From Micropterus salmoides (lineage: Eukaryota; Chordata; Actinopteri; Centrarchiformes; Centrarchidae), in contig NW_024044459.1 in the NCBI RefSeq assembly GCF_014851395.1, positions 20,470,664 to 20,534,663 of the forward strand: a stretch of DNA of 64,000 bases, in the 5' to 3' direction. Below are positions 27,040 through 39,614 of this stretch, piece after piece. A model generated the notes under the pieces. It made no database searches. It was not told where the DNA came from and was given only the letters and a program-made list of their open reading frames with translations. Positions within the stretch are counted from its first letter, which is position 1. Every line of letters starts with the position of its first letter. Both the position numbers and the translations under genes were made by a program.

Positions 27040-28747
27040 AAAGATCCAAGATGGCGCCGACGAGGACTCCGCTACCGGCAATATTTCTCTCCAACGTGCG
27101 CTCACTGTGAAACAAACTGGACGAACTTCAGCTTCTGGTGGGGAAAAACAGAGACTTTTATTCATCTTCTGTTCTGTGCTTCACGGAGACGTGGCTGTGT
27201 GAGCTGATACCGGACTCCGTGCTGCAGCTCGCTGGCTTCCAACTGCACAGAGCGGACCGCGACACAGAACTCTCCAGCAAAACAAAAGGTGATAGGCACT
27301 GCTACACCACAGTTAGTTAGTTAGTTTGCCTATCACGCTGTCACACGCACTCCACTGGGAGACTCCGACCACGTGATGGTCCATCTGATCCCTGCTTACA
27401 GGCAAAAACTAAAGCTCTGTAAACTTGTAGTGAGGACATCAAAGAAGTGGACTAGTGAAGCTGTTGAGGACCTAAAGGCATGTTTGGACTGTACTGACTG
27501 GGATGTTTTCAAGAAGGCTACCAACAATCTGGATGAGTTTACAGAGGCTGTGACGTCCTACATCAGCTTCTGTGAGGACACATGTATACCAACACGGACC
27601 AGGGTGAGTTATAACAATGACAGCTAAACTCAGACAGCTAAGGTTGAAAAAGGAGGAGGCATTTAGGAGTGGTGACAGGGCCGGGTGCAGGGCGTTAAAG
27701 TACAGGTTTAGCAAGGAGGTGCGAGAAGCTAGAATCCGCCTACAGGTGGGAGATCGACCATCTGGTGACCTGGTGCAGCCAGAACAGTCTGGAGCTCAAC
27801 GCTCTGAAGACCGTGGAGATGGTCGTGGACTTCAGAAAGAGTGCAGCCCCACCCTCCCCCATCATCCTGTGTGACTCCTCGGTCACCACTGCGGACTCCT
27901 TCCGCTTCCTGGGCACCATCATGTCCCAGGACCTCAAGTGGGAGCTGAACATCACCTCCCTCACCAAGAAGGCCCAGCAGAGGATGTACTTCCTGCGGCA
28001 GCGGAAGAAGTTCAGCCTGCCACAGTCAATGATGGTGCACTTCTACACCGCCATCATTGAGTCCATCCTCACCTCCTCCATCACCATCTGGTACGCTGCT
28101 GCCACTGCCAGGGACAAGGGCAGGCTGCAGCGTATCATTCGCTCTGCAGAGAAGGTGATTGGCTGCAATCTTCCTTCTCTTCTGGAGCTGTACTCCTCAA
28201 GGACTCTGAGGCGAGCAGGAAAGATTGCAGCTGACTCCTCCCACCCCGGACACAAACTGTTTCAGACTCTTCCCTCTGGCAGGAGGCTGCGGTCCAACAG
28301 GACCAAAACCTCTTGCCACAAAAAGAGTTTCTTCCCGTTTGCAACTAGCCTCATTAACAAGGCCCGGGTCCCCCACTGACACTCCCCACTTGCAAACGAT
28401 ACAAATGTCACCTGCACATGTAAATACCGTTTCATCTCGTGTCAGGCTCAGACCTGGCAAGTCGCACGTATTTGTTGTTGATTGTTGATCTTTGTTGTAT
28501 ATTTTTATGTTGTCAGTTTATATATATGTACACAATTCTCTTCTGTTACGTTACTACACGGCACAGACCCAGAATAATGCACATGTATATATCTGCAACG
28601 TTGTTCTTCAATTCCATATTTATATAGTTCCACATTTATTTATTTATGTTGACTGTATGTTTGTCTACGTGTAGCACCTTATCACCACAGCAAATTCCTT
28701 TTATGTGTAAACACTACTTGGCAATAAAGCTCCTTCTGATTCTGATT
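27040..28747 (+). mobile_element. Internally deleted LINE, CR1-like (Rex1/Babar type possible)
   Basis: Non-LTR retrotransposon remnant starting near 27046 (ccaagatggcgccgacgagg). Endonuclease pieces are visible: SVLCFTETWLCELIPDSVLQ (about 27165-27225) and GDSDHVMVHLIPAYRQKL (about 27360-27410). The latter holds the SDH motif of apurinic-type endonucleases. The region between them is shortened. A linker follows (27373-27735), and the sequence then jumps straight into the post-palm part of the reverse transcriptase at about 27750. The whole catalytic core with its YxDD box is missing. The 3' end is a short CTGATT-type tail (28732-28747). The copy cannot make an active protein. Assignment to CR1-like is by recognition of the C-terminal motifs only. 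Confidence 0.85.
27765..28379 (+). pseudogene. C-terminal reverse transcriptase ORF of the deleted LINE
   Basis: This is the longest open frame in the window (204 codons from the first ATG). It begins TWCSQNSLELNALKTVEMVV and ends SLINKARVPH before TGA. Landmark motifs are SFRFLGTIMSQDLKW, KKAQQRMYFLRQ, SILTSSITIWYAA, IIRSAEKVIGCNLPSL and PGHKLFQTLPSGRRLRS, all typical of the thumb/C-terminal part of fish CR1-like LINE proteins. It lacks the palm domain, so it is a retrotransposon fragment and not a host gene. The frame is unusually free of stops, so the insertion may be fairly young even though it was deleted internally. Confidence 0.8.
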
Positions 28748-29611
28748 TCTTTCCCTGAGGAAATTCAGGGGAATCCAATCACATGTTCAGTGACAGCTTT
28801 TTCATGTGTCAAGCAAGCCAGAAACTCTTTTGATTGTCCTTCAGAATTTTTCAAATTAAAAGCTCTCGATAAACTCGACATATTGCTGCAAAAAAATTTC
28901 TTTTAGAGGCATAATCACTTAAGAGGAAGTAATTATTTGAGTAACTGTCATGACTGAGATTTATTTCAGCACCAACCACTATCAATTTATTTATTTATTT
29001 TCTGCTATCAAAGCAATCTGGCCACAGGCCAGATAATATTGCTGGTGGTGCCTACTGCCGACCACTGCACTAGTGGAATTGTTCACCTGAAGTTCTGGCC
29101 TTTGCACTCATCTCTACATCCACTAACTCATTCAAATTATGCAATTTCCCTGCAATTTGTAATCTGTGCAAGTCAGTGGAAACAGTCTTCAGGTCTATCC
29201 CGAGCATTAGTTCAATGCAAATTGTATGAATCAAGTGTTCCTCATTACTTGATTTATAGCCTATATAATTTTGGTCTGCTGTTACTTGTACAAAATGTTT
29301 CCACACATACAAAACATCAATCAAACAGGGTCAATAATGTTTCAAAGGGACCGAATGGTGCAGTCTAGGACTTTTATGACTATTTATGTCTTGTAAATGG
29401 ACTTGTTTCCTCACACATAAATCAATTAATCAATAGCCAAAGTGAGTGACATTGTGACCTATCAAACTTGCTGCTGTCACACATGGGTACCATGGTTTCT
29501 GTTTTGTCTGAAAAGCCATATCTCCAGTGTTACTGGAGCCTGACTAAAAATTCTGCATAAAAGTGGCATAAAGAATAAAGACTTCATCACTGCTAATTAA
29601 ATGCATTCAGT

Positions 29612-29713
29612 GAATTTTGGCATTTAACTGTTTTGTATTACTCTTTCAGTGTATTTGAGCCTATGTAACGTGTAGTTCTATGCTTTACATTTCTTACCAG
29701 TTACATTGGTCAG
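29612..29713. repeat. Direct repeat on the right side of the LINE
   Basis: It runs gaattttggcatttaactg to cattggtcag. It differs from the left copy by a few substitutions and short indels. Confidence 0.7.
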
Positions 29714-30948
29714 CAATAACAAAAAAGAAAAAACTAACTATTGAACATTCAGCATCTCCTAAAATGACTGGGACTACTATCATTTCTCAGAATAAAATAG
29801 TTAACTCTAAGTCAAAACAGTATTACATATAAAGTACAGTATAGTAGTCATGTGAAACATGTTCGGTTCAGGTCATTTGAGGCAAGTTGTCCACAAGAGA
29901 AGTAACAGTTTTACATTTTAAAGTTTGGCTTGTCAGGAAGATGAAACGGGAGAGTAACTGGGGCAAGTGGATGTGTGAGGGAAAGATAAAGGCAACAGAA
30001 AGATAGGGGGAGGAGTAGAGGTGCGATGAACAAAGAGAAGAAAGACATGTAGCTACAACATACTAAGTTGAGCAAAAACAGAAAAAAAAAGAACCAAGTG
30101 ATGAACTAAAGGACAAAGGCAATCTGCATGAAGATAAGGAGCACAGTCAGCCTGAGGGGGGCAAAACCAAATATTCCTGTAAAGGCAAAAGTGCAAGGGA
30201 AGGACAGATGAGGCCCGTGGATGCTTGAGGAAGAAGAGAAATGAAGTGAGGATGAGAGGTACAGAGTGATGATGAGGAATGGATAGAGGGAGAGTGACAT
30301 GCCCCCTGCTGCAGCTCACTGATAAAGAAGCACTGGTCTTCATGCCTCAGAGAGTGTGGAAGATAAATGAGAGGCAGGATGAAAAGAGAGACAGATGAGA
30401 TGCGAAAAAAGTGGAAGGGGTTTGGTAGTTGCCTAGTGAGCACACAAAGTGAAAAAATGCAACGTAATAGAGAAGTAGGCGAGGACACAGTTTCTCCTGG
30501 ATCACGATTATTGAACGATTATTTTGGTTTTGAATGTTGTTTTTTTTGCCCTCATATTTCACTGACGAGGTTTGTCCTGTAAACTTTAATATGAATCTCC
30601 TCATTCATAAAAGGACCTCTATGTGACAGGTGCTGTTATAAAAGCAGTTGAGTTAGGTCTGCAGTACGTGTTTGCGTAGCGAGTGACTACACGAGCGATT
30701 GAGAGAGAGAGTGGTAGAAAGTGACGCTGAAAGCGAGCGTGTAATAAGTTGTCAGTCTGGCAGTAAATGTACAGTGTAGGTCACAGTGTGTCCGTTATGA
30801 AAGGTCTGTTTTTTCCACAATTGCTGGAAAGTGAAGGCAGTTAACATGCTGCTAACATCTCCCTGTGCAGACTGAGCAGGAGTGGATGGGGCGGAGTTGC
30901 GTGACGACACACGCGGTGTTTCAAGGGGAATTTACATGAACACTAGGG

Positions 30949-31278
30949 CTGTCCCCAACTAAGGAGTTACATAGTCAGAATCGTCAAGTCCTTCCTATAG
31001 TCGAATCATGCGTTTTTATGCACGCCAATTGCGAGCCGGGGGGGGGCGTAACACACGGTAGCTCCGCTTTTATCTTGAGAAGCTGTAGAGCTGTAGTCTC
31101 ATTCAACTTACCCTGTACATTTCCAGCTAAACTGAGGCTTTGTGAAGACCCTTTTCTCTCTCTCTCTCGCCTGTCATTCACCGGTCTTGTGCTGAGTTTT
31201 GCGTGCATTCTGTGCTGCCAACGACTGCCTGCACATCGAAGTTCCCCGCAGGTCTATTTCAAGTAGCCGGCTATTTTA
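30949..31278. mobile_element. Left end of an older hAT-like repeat
   Basis: It begins tagggctgtccccaactaagg and continues as GC-rich sequence up to the insertion at 31279. The region after that insertion (32133-32448) matches 38629-38939, so this and the 38.6-39.7 kb copy appear to be one family. The match is diverged. Confidence 0.45.
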
Positions 31279-32132
31279 CAGGGTACCCCCAGGATTCTCA
31301 AAAGACTTTAGACCTTTTTAATTTAATACCAACTTCACTGTCGTATAATGATAAATCTGTATTTTTCCAATGTTACATACAAAACATTTTATTATAATAC
31401 ATTCAAATTTAACACACAATAGCTTGGGGTGTGTTTGTACTGAAGATATTTTAACACTATTTGATGAAATATTCAATGCTGAAATGTATTTAAAGAAAGT
31501 AGAAATAGAAATTTTTGAGCACTAAACACTTAATTTCCTGCATTCTGGAGACATTTTATGCACCAGTTTATGGTAGAACTGTCTTTATTTAAATAGTGAT
31601 TCATTTTTTTTAGCTTAAACTTTTTTGAACAATGCACATTTGTTAAATTGCATGTTTTCTTATTGTGCAAATAAACCTTTCTCAAAGTATTGGCTCACAC
31701 GCCGATCAGCTTGTTATGCTAACTTCAGCGCCACTGCCCTCCGTCAACTTGTTCGTATCTCTGGCTTTCTGAAGTTCACACACTTGCCCATTCTGAGTCG
31801 ACGAGCTAATGTTAGTAGCACGTCAGAGACGTTTTCTTGTCTTTTCTAACAACTGACAAAGCTGGATGCCAGAGCGTAAAGCTAAACACTGACGTAAACA
31901 GCAACATTAACTGTACTGCCTATAACATCAGATTCACACCAAAAGAAGTATATTATGAGGTCTCACACACACAAAGTATTCATTTATGACGTTACGGCAT
32001 TAATTAAATCCTACAAAAGAACAAGAAAAAATTTAAGACATTGGTAAATGAAATTGAATACTTTTAAGGCCTTATTTTTGGAATATGAAATTTAAGACTT
32101 TTTTAATACTTTTAAGACCCCGCGGGTACCCT
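31279..32132. mobile_element. Non-autonomous DNA transposon, hAT-like
   Basis: The 854-bp element starts cagggtacccccaggattct and ends gaccccgcgggtaccct. The ends form a GC-rich inverted repeat built on the GGTACC palindrome. A clean target duplication is not visible, so the outer limits may be off by a few bases. The interior shares sequence with the elements at 16846 and about 9241. Confidence 0.6.
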
Positions 32133-32448
32133 ATATTTAAAAACAATAAAAAAAAATTTGTGATTCATCATTGGTGATAAATTATCCAAAAGTCGCGGTG
32201 CGGACAACTCAGCACAACACCAGTGAAGCCAGGGCTCCGTCTCTTCAGCAAGTGTTCCTCTTCTACCACTACACACATGCACGCTACGCATACACATGCG
32301 CACTGACGACCCAGGGTTAGGGTTAAAATTTTGGATTTATTCACGCACTTTAAAAACATTTATTGAAAGTTTTTCTCTTCTTACATGTTTATTTGCGGCA
32401 TTAAATGTTGAAATGTATATAAATGTAATAGGCTGTATATTAACTAAT
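32133..32448. repeat. Older repeat, continuation after the nested element
   Basis: Motifs ggatttattcacgcactttaaaaa and ctgtatattaact are shared with 38797-38905. It is cut by a further small element at 32449. Confidence 0.45.
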
Positions 32449-32668
32449 GGCTGGGCACGATCCACTGTTTGCCAAGTGTTTGTCATGTTCTGACCATAAA
32501 GAATTGTTTAAAACCACAATTAACCAACCGTCTGGTTTCTTCAACTTTCACTCAGCAGCCTTTAAACTTGAAAAAAAAAAAAAATGATTTGACATTTATA
32601 GTGATAATTATTGATATCGACTGACATTTTTTATCAGAACATTTTTGGCCATATTGCCCAGCCCCAGC
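32449..32668. mobile_element. Small MITE-like element
   Basis: The left end ggctgggcacgat and the right end atattgcccagcccc are inverted versions of the same terminal motif seen at 59511 and 61140. It is about 220 bp long, with no coding capacity. The target duplication is not clear. Confidence 0.4.
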
Positions 32669-32771
32669 TTGAATGCATACTGACAGAGTTAGTTAGTAAC
32701 TTAGTTAGTATGCCTGTTCTTTTGCTCGTTTGGCTTGCTGACAACTAAATTACACCAGTTCTTTGTTTTAG

Positions 32772-32890
32772 GTCTGAACTGAAGAAGCTTTTGGATGAGA
32801 AGCAAAACGTCTTTAAGTATCTTCCACCAAGTCCAGATGCCCTTGATTTCAGCCTTCCTTGGATAATAATGACCTGAGAATCTTCACATA
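32772..32890 (+). repeat. Interspersed repeat fragment
   Basis: The sequence ctgaagaagcttttggatgagaagcaaaacgtctt..ccaagtccagatgcccttgatttc resembles a dispersed vertebrate repeat I associate with the 3' parts of retroelements. The short frame it encodes is not a host gene. Confidence 0.4.
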
Positions 32891-35170
32891 CACCTGTTCT
32901 TTGGCTGGGGGTCAGGAGTATTTCAGAAGTTGGATATTATAAGAAAATAAATACAAAAAAGGCTGTGTTGTTCCAAAACATGAAAAAACAGCATCTTAAT
33001 ACAAAATGGAGTTTAAAAATAAGTCTGGTGATTTCCTATGTTTTCTTAATTATCGATAAAAATCACCATAAGACTACAATTAATTGATCCTACAAACAAA
33101 GCATTCTGTGTATCAAAAGCCTGACAGCTCATTGTCGTATTGTTACACTGGATGAGATGTTCCTTCATAACCATGAATATGGGCACTGTCATTTATTTTG
33201 AGTCAATCCCACATACACCCTCCTGCTACCATAAATACTCACTGGAGCGCCAAATCCGCAGCTGAAAATAGTCCCCGACAAATACACTATTTACTCCTCT
33301 TTGAGGAGTAATGGTTGCTAAGCTGTTGAAGCTGTTGTAGGCAACAATTAAGTCCTTTTAAAAATGTAAGTGTAGATTCATGAACAGTTTTTAAAGATTT
33401 ATATCTTCAGAATGAACAAATGGGCTTGGGGCTGAGTGCCATAGACAAGCTGGGGAAGTTGGGAAAATATTGAGAGAAACTAACGGATTGTTGGTTTTGC
33501 TCTGTCCATGGGATTTGTTGAATTTAAAAAAGACTATTGAAATCATTATCTGTTAATTACTTTTTAAAGCCATCACAACTGGGACACTAGAGCAGAACTT
33601 TAGAGAGACGACTATCTGATTATAAACATTAAAGAATAAAGGGAAGCAAAGGAATGTTTGTTTGCGTGTATGCCAGTATTTATGGATGCATGTGTGTATG
33701 GATATTACGCATGAGAGGAAAAAATCTCTGTGTGTGTATATGTTGGCAGAGATGCACTGGCCTGGTGGGAATTGGCCTGCTGAGTCTGACACTAATCCCA
33801 TTACCTCAGGCTTCTCCTACACCAACTTCTGCAAATATCTACTGTTTTCCCCACATATTTTGCCCTGATTAAAGGACACTACTACTACTACATTACTTAC
33901 AGATGTAATTCATGCTATTCATGTTCAGTTGGACAGAAATTCAATTCCAACATTGTGCTGCACACCATGCTCTTTATGCTTCGTACCCTGGGACCAGTAT
34001 AGTCTGCTCTCATAAAATGCAGTACCGTGTCTCCATCCCATAAGTATGCTGTGTCACACATACATGCACAGGAACGGTTGGTGTTGGCAGGCGTGCTGAA
34101 ATCAACATTTCACACAAACTGCCCAGTAGATGACTACTGCGCAAAATCAAATAAATTCACAGAGATACAAGATGACCTCACTGATTAGCACTTTCTCGAC
34201 CAGAAAGAAAAAATAATAAAAGTAATATTTGTAAATTCAGTTTAACAGAAAGCAAAAAAAAAAAAAAACTAAAGCTGCATGGTATTTTTGGTCTATGAAC
34301 ACTCCAAAAGAAATGATGACAATCATTTAAAAAAAACTGTTATTTAGTCTCTAAATGCCTAGCTGAGGTAACCCTGATTAAGACTTAACACAGGCTGATC
34401 TTAATCTGTGAAACTGGTGGAGTTCCCCTTTATAATTAATCAAAATTACAATAAGCACCATTAACCTCATGACTGCATTACATGGCTTCTAAATTATCCC
34501 AATTATAACTTGGATTAACATTTCTTAGTCCATTATCATTTAAACGATTGCAATTTAAACTCATTTGGCTACAAAGACTTGTTTTTAGCAAATTAAATTG
34601 TGTGTCTGTGTATGTGATTAAGCCTCTGTGGGTTATTCAACCCATCTGAAAGGGGGGTGTATTTTCCTATTAAAAAAAGACGTGTGTGTTGTTTTAGCTT
34701 TGCAGTGATGTGGTCACGTAAATGCCCTATCTGATCTATCCTGTCTGGATCTCTAATGACTGTATCATGACTGAGATCCAATTACTCACCTCTTTCTCAT
34801 CCGGACAGAGGTTAAAAAAAGTGTGGGGGGGTACTTCTGGGGTCCTTACCCAAACACTAAGTACAAACTGAGAGCGCCGCCAGACTGGGAGACTGCAGCA
34901 ATGCCACAGCAACAAGCACCATGGTCTGTCAAGGTTGACTTTAGAAAATCGATGGTTGTATGAGTTCAAATCACATTTTTTATACTTCTGAAGTGGTGCG
35001 TTTAAAAGGACATAAAAAAACAATGTATGTCACTGACCACACCTATAATTTGTGATTGGTTATACTGAAACACAGAAAAGGCAAATATACATTTGGAGGC
35101 AGCACAACAAAACTTTACCCTGCCGAGACCAGGCGAAGCAATCACCCATCAAAACACCTCATCTTCCTAA

Positions 35171-35290
35171 TAGGGTTGGGCCGATAAGACAATGCCATCG
35201 TCCATCGGCGATGGCCGACAGACAACATCACGACGTTGAGCCGGCATCGTGATTGTAAACCCCCCCAGCAAAAAAATCTAACATTTTCAC
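35171..35290. repeat. hAT-type terminus with ATCG-rich interior
   Basis: It begins tagggttgggccgataagac and continues gccatcgtccatcggcgatgg. The start has the hAT-type terminal form. The far end was not identified. Confidence 0.35.
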
Positions 35291-36148
35291 ATTATACCAC
35301 CCTGTGAAAGCAGCTTTTAATGACCACAAACATTCTTCTTATTGTTTTTAAGTATGCTTTGCACCTGCACACACCTACACTTCAGGTAAACACCCCTGCT
35401 TGCCCCGCCTCTCTCTGTCTCCCCCCCCATCTGCTCCACTTTCTCCATCAGCTGTAGCCTATGTTTTATAAAGTCGCCTTATAGACTGAGAACTTTCCAC
35501 CCACAATCCGTTAGCACGGCAGCAGGTAAGACGACTGCTGCAACGACACGCTTCCTAACCATGCTTTTTACCAGATTTAACAACATTTCCAATGATGTGT
35601 TTTCGTGTTGTTGTGTGTTGTCAAAATCTCTCTGGGAATGCGAGTGTGGGTGTAAAACATTTTAATGTGTAAACAACATTTCATTCACATTTATGGATAT
35701 GCCCTAAGCTGCACTGACCACACACACAAGAGATAAGGTCATGTACACTTGTCAGCATCATTATATTCAGGGACTGATTGATTAACCATACAGAAAACAG
35801 ACAGCACCATTAAACAGTAATCAAAGGAGATAGACAAGTGGAATATAAAAAGTAAAAGACATGAGCATCAAAAAGAAACAAGAAGAGAGAGAGAGAGATT
35901 GCCCCCAAACATGGATAGACACACACCTCTCTCTCCTTTTGAGGTTTTATTAGTTCATGGTCTCTTGACTTAGAGGGAGGATTAGAACTTGATTGCAGTC
36001 ATTTTCCTCACTAAATGAGGCGGCACAAATTGTAATACCCTAATTATTGTAGTAGAGGGCGTAAATGTAAGAGCTCTTTAGCAGTCTACCATAAGGGTGC
36101 AAATCACCAAACACATACCTTTAAGTGTAGGAGTATGCACATGCATGT

Positions 36149-36274
36149 ACACACACACATACATATATATACGTACATATGTATACACATACATATATAT
36201 ACGTACATATGTATACACATACATATATATACACATACGTATATACATACATACATACACACATACATACACAC
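36149..36274. repeat. AT/AC-rich minisatellite, 30-bp unit
   Basis: The unit (acacatacatatatatacgt then acatatgtat) occurs twice exactly at 36155-36184 and 36185-36214, then partially to 36232, followed by CATA repeats. Confidence 0.85.
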
Positions 36275-36285
36275 CTGTATATTTA

Positions 36286-36336
36286 TTTTTTTCCCCCCAC
36301 CCCTTTATATTTTTATATATATGGGGGGGAAAAAAA
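36286..36336. repeat. Inverted repeat able to form a strong hairpin
   Basis: tttttttcccccc at 36286-36298 is complementary to ggggggaaaaaaa at 36324-36336, giving a 13-bp perfect stem around an AT-rich loop. Confidence 0.75.
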
Positions 36337-36472
36337 TCAATACACGGATGCCAAGTATCGATATGTTATTATATAAATTGCAGATGGGACTTTTAACTTT
36401 TTGGTACTAGAATAATAAAATCTATTGCTTTTTTAGTCCACTAGAAAACTTAACAGGACCATATAGAGGACT

Positions 36473-36476
<4 letters not shown>

Positions 36477-36528
<52 letters not shown>
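36477..36528. repeat. GA microsatellite, about 26 units
   Basis: Uninterrupted GA tract of 52 bp. Confidence 0.95.
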
Positions 36529-36531
<3 letters not shown>

Positions 36532-38628
36532 CGTATCTACACAATCATTCTTGATGGTGTGGGGTGTAGCATTTTTGTAGCAATCCCCGGACAGAAGGAA
36601 TGTAACAAAATACAGATGCAAAACACAAAGCTAAATCTACAAAGCAAGTAAGGTAATGAAATGTCATGCCAAAACAGATTGCTTTAAAATGCAACTGAAC
36701 CATGTCATTTATCGTATTTGGAGTCCAAAAATACAAAAGGTTATTTGTAAGAGATTTTGTTCACTATGCTCTGAAATGGATAAGAAAAACAATTAAAATA
36801 AAATAAAACTAAGGATGGTGAAACTGAAAAACAGTGTCATTAAAGGACTTCATATGAATTTTTATAGAGCCCTGTACTCATCAGATGAACTGAATTGTGT
36901 CAATAGCTAAAATGAAATATGAGTCCAAGGAAGTTGCCAGTGTCTATTGTAAATAAATGTGTGTACATAGATTAAGTGTGTGTAAATATGAAGCTCCATG
37001 ATCCTTTGAAATGTTCTCAGTGATTCCATGCAGTACTACATTAAGTTAGCTTCTTTATTTTTGTTATCTTAAAATTGAATCAAATAGAAACAAAATTAGT
37101 TTAAGGATGACAAGGGCTACAGTGTAAGAACCTGTAGGATGGTATTGACTGCCTGTATTAAATTAAGGCTTATAAGTAATTCTGGCAATTTAAAACTTGA
37201 CTTGTCGGTGCAAACCTTCACAGTGCTCTAGTGGATTTGGCTGAGCGATTGGCTGTGCCTTAGACTGGGGCTTGGAGCGACAAGCTGGGTCAAATAGTGA
37301 TACGAGACATCCTGTCTGAAATCTGCTGTGCCATCTGGAAGGCACTGAAGGACCAATTTCTGCATTTATAAGATGGTACTCAGGAGTGGAAGAATGCAGT
37401 CAGCAACTTTTGCAGTTGGGAACTTTTTAAAATGTCATAGTTACAATGAGGGTGTGCGGAGCTCAAATGACAAATTTGAGCGTATGCTTAGTAGTTTTGA
37501 TTTTATTGGACAGAATTGTTTACAGCGCAAGTTCGGCACTACTCTAAGTGTGAAAAAGTCAGACACTCATAATCTAATACTGTCTAAAGTGTGACAAGTA
37601 ATCTACAAAGTTGAGCTAAAAGGTTTGGTTGCCTGCAAACTAATCTAGTGAGACTTTGCTACATTGTGCTGGACACCTAACAGTCTGTGGGGCTCTCTGC
37701 TTTAACAACAGCTGTTGAGCGAGTGCCAGATTTATACTTGCAGCTAAGTACTAAAATAGTTATATTAATGGGCCAGTTAATTTGCCAACCCCAGCTTCGC
37801 TCATAATGACAGGGTGGTTTAGCAAATAGCACCAAGAGAACACTGCATGCTTGGAATCCCTCTTCAGATAATACTGTTGAACTGACAGCAGTGTGCCAAA
37901 GGGCTTGTGTACAATAGATCAACATTTGCCATCAATCAATCAAGGTTCATGCAGGTTGATTAGCAAATCCACCTATCCTGAGCTAAAATCAATAAGACAA
38001 TAATTTTTCCACTTGTCTGATGCTGGGACCTAACCTAAGCCAAGAGATGATCAAAGAAACAGCACCAAAACCCCTCCATTAAGTCACACCTGTGTGCGAC
38101 TTTTCAGATAAACTCAGATCCTGTATTCATGTATACCACACCACAGGAGTGCAGGAGCTCTTCTGTGATGTGGCCATGACATGACTGAACCAATTAAGAG
38201 AATGCATGCCAGTTTTTCCTCACCTTTCCACTGCAGCGCAAGTTGCTACGGGAGGTAACTCAACAGTGAACTTAACTATTTCCCTAGGTGAAAGTCTCAA
38301 CTTGCTGGATGAGAACGGACTGTTTTCTTGTTTCTCTTTAGTTTTCTGTTTGCCAAACACATTTTTAGATCTCAAAGGAGATTGTTACACCACACAAGGA
38401 TCTCATACCTAGAAGAAGAAGATATGGATTCCACTGGGTCATCGCAGACAGAAGGATAACCGCTGAGCCCTGCTGTCTCCCCACAATGTTATAGGTTTAT
38501 AACTGTGTTATTGTAAGCTGAGCCTCATTGTTGTGATTTCTGTGGGAAATAATGGGCCGCTGCATCCCGTTTACTGCTGTGTGAATTTGTACCTAGCACG
38601 TTTAATTTCACGTGGGTCTATTCCAAGA

Positions 38629-38939
38629 TATAATATTCTTTGTGTAGTTCATCCGTGGTGGTGAATGATTCGAACGTCCCGCGAGGTCCACGCACAACAC
38701 GCCGTCTCTCTCTCTCTTCTCCCACACACACAAGGTCCAAACATGTGCACTGACCCCCCCCCCCCCCCCCCCCTTAAGGGTCAGGGTTGCAAGTGTGGAT
38801 TTATTCACACACTTTAAAAAAGCTTCTTTCTTTTCACATTTTTATTCACAGCATTATATGTTGATATATGATGATGATGATGATAATATGCTGTATATTA
38901 ACTTATTGGGAGAAAACGGTAGTTCTATGTAGGGCTGCA
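38629..38939. repeat. Older hAT-like repeat, part before nested insertion
   Basis: Diverged match to 32133-32448. It contains a run of 20 C at 38754-38773 and a short ATG repeat at 38868-38882. It is interrupted at 38940 by a younger element and resumes at 39607. Confidence 0.5.
38754..38773. repeat. Run of 20 C
   Basis: Homopolymer tract inside the older hAT-like repeat. Confidence 0.9.
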
Positions 38940-39606
38940 GCTAACGATGATTTTAGTATTCAAAGCTTCGATAGATTATTTCAACGATTCATCGATGTGT
39001 CCTTTAAGAAGTACTTTTGCTTGGCGGCGTCGCCGCCCCCCGTAACCGGATCGGCTGGGCACGTTTATAGGAGATAGATATTTATTAGTCCTTTCGGAAA
39101 TTCATAGTGTGTCATACGGCAAACATCAGACCAACAACCAGACAGCTGCTTTACCAACACAAACATCACCCTAGTGCTATACAAGTTATACTAAAGGCTC
39201 GTGCAGACTACACGACTTTTAGCGTTGGCCGATGGCCGTGTTGTTCACACAACTTGCCGTGATATATCATCAGTCTTGAAGTCATCGTGGCTTTCACACT
39301 ACGTGACAGATCGGTGACAGGGACATACACACACTACAAGAGTTGACGGCTGTGTCACCCGACGCTGGTCTCCAAACCACGTTTTGTCCCTCACTATTTT
39401 CACTCTCTTCCTCCACTTTGCAAACACCATCATAATCATGTTGGGTTTCACAGCATAAGCGCAATGTGCGACAGTAATAAATGTCCCTGCGAAACACTGT
39501 GCTGTATAGTTAAATGGATTAAATGAAGCATCAATGCAAAGAATTTGTGTCGAAGCATTTTATTAATCGATTTTATCGATTAAACCAATGAATCGTTTCA
39601 GCCCTA
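38940..39606. mobile_element. hAT-like element nested in an older repeat
   Basis: The left end is tagggctgcagctaacgat and the right end (reverse complement) tagggctgaaacgatt. Flanking duplications are gttctatg (38932-38939) and gttctata (39607-39614), 7 of 8 identical. The 667-bp interior has GC-rich parts but no transposase frame. Confidence 0.75.
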
Positions 39607-39614
39607 GTTCTATA

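Noticed and set aside
27740..28460. Several minus-strand frames across the LINE
   Set aside because: They are shadows of the LINE protein on the other strand.
32316..32332. Telomere-like cagggttagggtt
   Set aside because: Only about two units; chance occurrence in a diverged repeat.
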